Assembly: GCA_016711485.1 (NCBI GenBank) | Contig: JADJSX010000007.1 | Span: 62,001 to 126,000, forward strand | DNA from: Leptospiraceae bacterium | GTDB lineage: Bacteria; Spirochaetota; Leptospiria; Leptospirales; Leptospiraceae | Reading direction: 5' to 3' | Length of the DNA stretch: 64,000 nt | Shown: positions 62,501-64,000 of the stretch, piece after piece | Layout of the letters: every line of letters begins with the position of its first letter | How positions within the stretch are numbered: the stretch's first letter is position 1 | Program-made: the position numbers and the translations under genes | Notes under the pieces: model-generated | The model's input: the letters and a program-made list of their open reading frames with translations, nothing else | What the model was told of the DNA's origin: nothing | Databases searched by the model: none

Positions 62501-62834
62501 ATTTAGTTTCAGATAAAATATTCTCGATTAATAAAATACAAGTTAAATCAGAAAGAAGTTCATCAGTGGATGGTTCATTGATTAAAAACTGATTTGTAAT
62601 TAATCGATAAGGCGTAATTTCAAATAGCAGAGAAGGAATATTATCCTCTACTAATTTTAGACTTATATAATCTGTACTTAAATTTTCTCGAGTATAAATA
62701 CGAAATATTTCTTTTAGAATTTGTATATTTTCTTGGAATGCAAAATTATCAAGGGAATCTTTTAATCCTAAATATAGTGTAGAATTATCAGAAAATAGTT
62801 TTAAATAAAAATTATTCCAACGAAATTCTTTCAT
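59553..62834 (-). CDS. AddB/RecC-like protein with degenerate nuclease site
   Basis: 1093 residues. The middle resembles the AddB/RecC helicase-like core (ESQEAYREIEFVGREILSIL, LLDVVDPSFDYIYLVGLDER), but no Walker A is seen. The C-terminal third is a RecB-type nuclease fold: SVNKFVSYLECPKKFFYNYS, then LNVDFILVQGDTLYLTQMTT where GRIDR... and D-Y-K-T are expected, so the metal-binding Asp-x-Lys is lost. ICDYCPVNTVC plus the upstream Cys give the four cysteines of the AddB iron-sulphur nuclease. It is probably part of a double-strand break repair complex; no AddA or RecB is in the window. Confidence 0.72.
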   Translation of the reverse strand: MKEFRWNNFYLKLFSDNSTLYLGLKDSLDNFAFQENIQILKEIFRIYTRENLSTDYISLKLVEDNIPSLLFEITPYRLITNQFLINEPSTDELLSDLTCILLIENILSETKSNISNKKVLRQLASDIFQFWKESILSYSLKDEKLPNNIKEEYDTVIRKFLKKKGKKKIELEYLYEACASGKSHFLSKKDAIEKFGEEIILFGVSEIDSIHFKVLEILSEYIKISFFIPAPRLSLIHHNNSKFHTSKLKELLPERNILSRFLGDKSYTQIEEVLDFRFPKFLDNPEFIDNPKFFFFESQEAYREIEFVGREILSILEENKQSNFRLTSIKLVLPAEDLNYSLLVANIFERMGIPFSFTKDIRKKRSPYFSSVVSLLKLSISDFDKDTIFSLFYNPCFYPILEDSRMNIKPEVWNQIISKMNLTGFLDKHHKKNLGFRESNLMTWESLWVRLNSFLIGDDSEESIVFESEISDEVYQFLEVSTSLLQDLIGLKEDFSSLTEFSNFFKIILDTYLHTSMRYNETDEMKRLNERGQTKVIGLLASIESIESEMESIFEENIKFTLEDFVSIFLDLLESWTEGDARVLKNGVVVGELLDVVDPSFDYIYLVGLDERRFSLRSGKHDSVATEAITNSSRLDLSLKLKSYFYHILNHNAKRYTFSYVSLDTIKDREYYPARELECIRNLLNKDFQKIPLFSYLEYKVPNTSSIKVFEKEIYDLVSLKKKESNLILLKNSYPTWEDTSDLTLSKEVDLLTSEKKLNKKIKSYFFRPSFDRDHSQMMGNKDLSVNKFVSYLECPKKFFYNYSINSEEEQEILGELESVDSLRRHIFIQEVLYYLQENENIDNGSLVNKIFNSKRKEFGEVPFGLLGKIAEIDFLNYIDNYLVPFYKTELLGKYAVKRNIVFKDDLSKTKDSILFSAPELWGKNFKLNVDFILVQGDTLYLTQMTTSSSIKDKKYLTSGFTVFLLEQSSKIKEELRNYFHLDKIELAPAIIHFSKNEKPVLKLGTKVDFDETILKTFWENMEDGKFPASPIETKPTSICDYCPVNTVCYGYQNEYFPFLDSERKEFIKQCKSLYSHEPLKLEKKTVAKSKKK

Positions 62835-63369
62835 ACTTCATTGGTTCTTGGACAGGATTAAAGAAAAATTTCGTTTTGCATGCGGGACAAGCATAATTTC
62901 CCTTAGCGCGTAATCGTAACTTTGCGTTGCAGGATGGGCAATAGGTATAATACACACCTTCTTTCACTAATGCGGATCGAACTTCAGGTAACATATTGAC
63001 AGATTTTATTTCTTCTTCTGTAATATCTAATCTGGATTCTAAAAAAGTCTTTGCTTCCTCTCTTAAAGCAAAAATATTAATTAATGACTTATCGATATTT
63101 TCCTGCAAAATTGAAATGGAATTGTTTTTGATACCGGAAAAAGCGATTTCAGTTCCAAATTCACGTAGGTGATAAATGATTTTTTTTAGAAAAACAAGTC
63201 CCTCTTGACTTATATTATCTACGCCAGAAAAATCAAATAAGACCGCACGTGTTGTATGAGCCGTGGATTCAACTTGTTTCCAAACAGTTTCGCCTAAATT
63301 CTGATTGAATTTTCCGGATAAATTAATAACAATATGTTTTGATTTATTCAATTTTTCTTTCCGATACAA
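62812..63369 (-). CDS. STAS-domain protein with C-terminal zinc ribbon
   Basis: 185 residues. The first 110 residues follow the STAS (anti-sigma antagonist) pattern: HIVINLSGKFNQ, RAVLFDFSGVDNISQEGLVF, with Ser at the switch position. The last 50 residues hold two CxxC pairs (YCPSCNAKLRL and ACPACKTKFFF), a zinc ribbon. It overlaps the AddB/RecC-like gene by 23 bases, so it is translated just ahead of it. The fusion of STAS and zinc ribbon is uncommon outside spirochaetes as far as I recall. Confidence 0.82.
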   Translation of the reverse strand: MYRKEKLNKSKHIVINLSGKFNQNLGETVWKQVESTAHTTRAVLFDFSGVDNISQEGLVFLKKIIYHLREFGTEIAFSGIKNNSISILQENIDKSLINIFALREEAKTFLESRLDITEEEIKSVNMLPEVRSALVKEGVYYTYCPSCNAKLRLRAKGNYACPACKTKFFFNPVQEPMKYERISLE

Positions 63370-63505
63370 TTAGTTTCTGAAAATCTGGATTTACCAATTA
63401 ATTAAAACGCTCTACCCTATTTCAGAAATGGTATATTATCAAATAAAATTAGTAGTATAGAAAATATATACAATAAAAAATCTGGACTGAACCGTTTTTT
63501 TATAT

Positions 63506-64000
63506 ATGAGAATGCAATCAATGTTCAATAAACGTTACTTAATATTCCCAATCGATGTTTTTTTTATGAGTGTTTCCTATTTTACAGCTCATATAGTTCG
63601 CTATGAGAGTCTGGATTTTTTAGTCGATTCTAATAGATTTTTGATTTCTATGCTTATTGTAGTTGCGTCAAGATCGGTCATTTTCCTATTTTCTAACATA
63701 TATCGTTCTTTTTGGGCGTATGCGTCTATCCATGATCTAATTGAAATTATAAAAACAACACTTTGGTCTTCGTTTGTTTCCACCACGGCATTGGTTTTTT
63801 ACAATCGTTTTTCCGAGCATTCTAGAATGGTTCCAATACTAGATACCTTAATTTTATTGAGTTTCCTATGTATAAGAAGTTTTGCTTGGCGAGTTATTCG
63901 AGACGAATACCTAAACCTAAACACGAATGAGGGAAAACCAACTCTTATTATAGGTGCCGGAAAATCTGGATTAATGCTCAATACAGAAATTAGACGACAA
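63506..64000 (+). CDS. CapD/FlaA1-type polysaccharide biosynthesis protein, partial
   Basis: The frame from the ATG at 63506 is open for 165 codons to the right edge. Four membrane segments (RYLIFPIDVFFMSVSYFTAH, FLISMLIVVASRSVIFLFSN, TTLWSSFVSTTALVFYNRF, DTLILLSFLCIRSFAW) precede a Rossmann-type start, PTLIIGAGKSGLMLNTEIRR. This is the N-terminal architecture of WbpM/CapD/PglF-type nucleoside-diphosphate-sugar dehydratases. The catalytic SDR domain lies outside the window. The start is not supported by a strong ribosome site; later Mets are close. Confidence 0.82.
   Translation, partial: MRMQSMFNKRYLIFPIDVFFMSVSYFTAHIVRYESLDFLVDSNRFLISMLIVVASRSVIFLFSNIYRSFWAYASIHDLIEIIKTTLWSSFVSTTALVFYNRFSEHSRMVPILDTLILLSFLCIRSFAWRVIRDEYLNLNTNEGKPTLIIGAGKSGLMLNTEIRRQ

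Noticed and set aside
1..64000. CRISPR arrays, tRNA and rRNA genes
   Set aside because: No evenly spaced direct repeats and no cloverleaf or ribosomal sequence were recognised by eye; a tRNA scan would settle the latter.

Overview
The window is AT-rich and looks like a chromosomal segment of a Leptospiraceae spirochaete. The basis is gene content: a fused hemC/hemD next to a short hemA, two DUF1574-type proteins beside an MBOAT acyltransferase, a DUF1577-type PilZ-like protein, a very large protein resembling the Leptospira TIGR04388 'Lepto_longest' family, and remnants of GspN. Family names are from recognition of the translated sequence, not from a database search.

Layout. 1-2.8 kb: ExbB/ExbD pair, a cyclic-nucleotide-binding protein, an acyltransferase. 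2.8-13.3 kb: an accessory locus built like a polymorphic-toxin system. A 1455-residue protein ends in a lipase-like tip (GHSQG) with a translationally coupled putative immunity gene. About 5 kb away, a duplicated piece of the same protein is joined to a different tip (an HExxH metallopeptidase) with its own downstream secreted Cys-rich gene. A one-base deletion separates block and tip. Between them lie a winged-helix/nucleotidyltransferase module, an integrase remnant and a broken RHS-like fragment. 13.5-30.5 kb: a decayed accessory zone with an Rpn/PD-(D/E)XK gene, an amidase, a UPF0175/DUF3368 toxin-antitoxin pair, a membrane adenylate cyclase, remnants of Fic, VapC, ParE, ABC-F and GspN genes, an IS701-like element, an ISAs1-like element nested in an IS5-like element with a 10-bp target duplication, an SDR, a TraB protein and a RelE/RHH pair. 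30.7-64 kb: mostly intact core-type genes: cheD, HDOD, shikimate kinase, phosphofructokinase, HU, NAD-kinase-like/hemL, Nudix, thioesterase, esterase, CBS/Usp, MBOAT with two SGNH-like partners, aldehyde dehydrogenase, response regulator, histidine kinase, a CNB-patatin, PilZ-like, hemA/hemCD, ECF sigma/FecR, an AddB/RecC-like protein, STAS, and the start of a CapD/FlaA1-type gene running off the right end.

The most unusual signal is a set of small palindromic repeats. One is a perfect 46-bp palindrome read in frame inside the adenylate cyclase gene. Another family consists of short hairpins that always sit between GAACTCA and AATG, with stems whose two arms change together. A third has conserved flanks around TGTCA...TGACA arms. 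Several lie exactly at junctions of broken genes. I recognised no tRNA, rRNA or CRISPR array.
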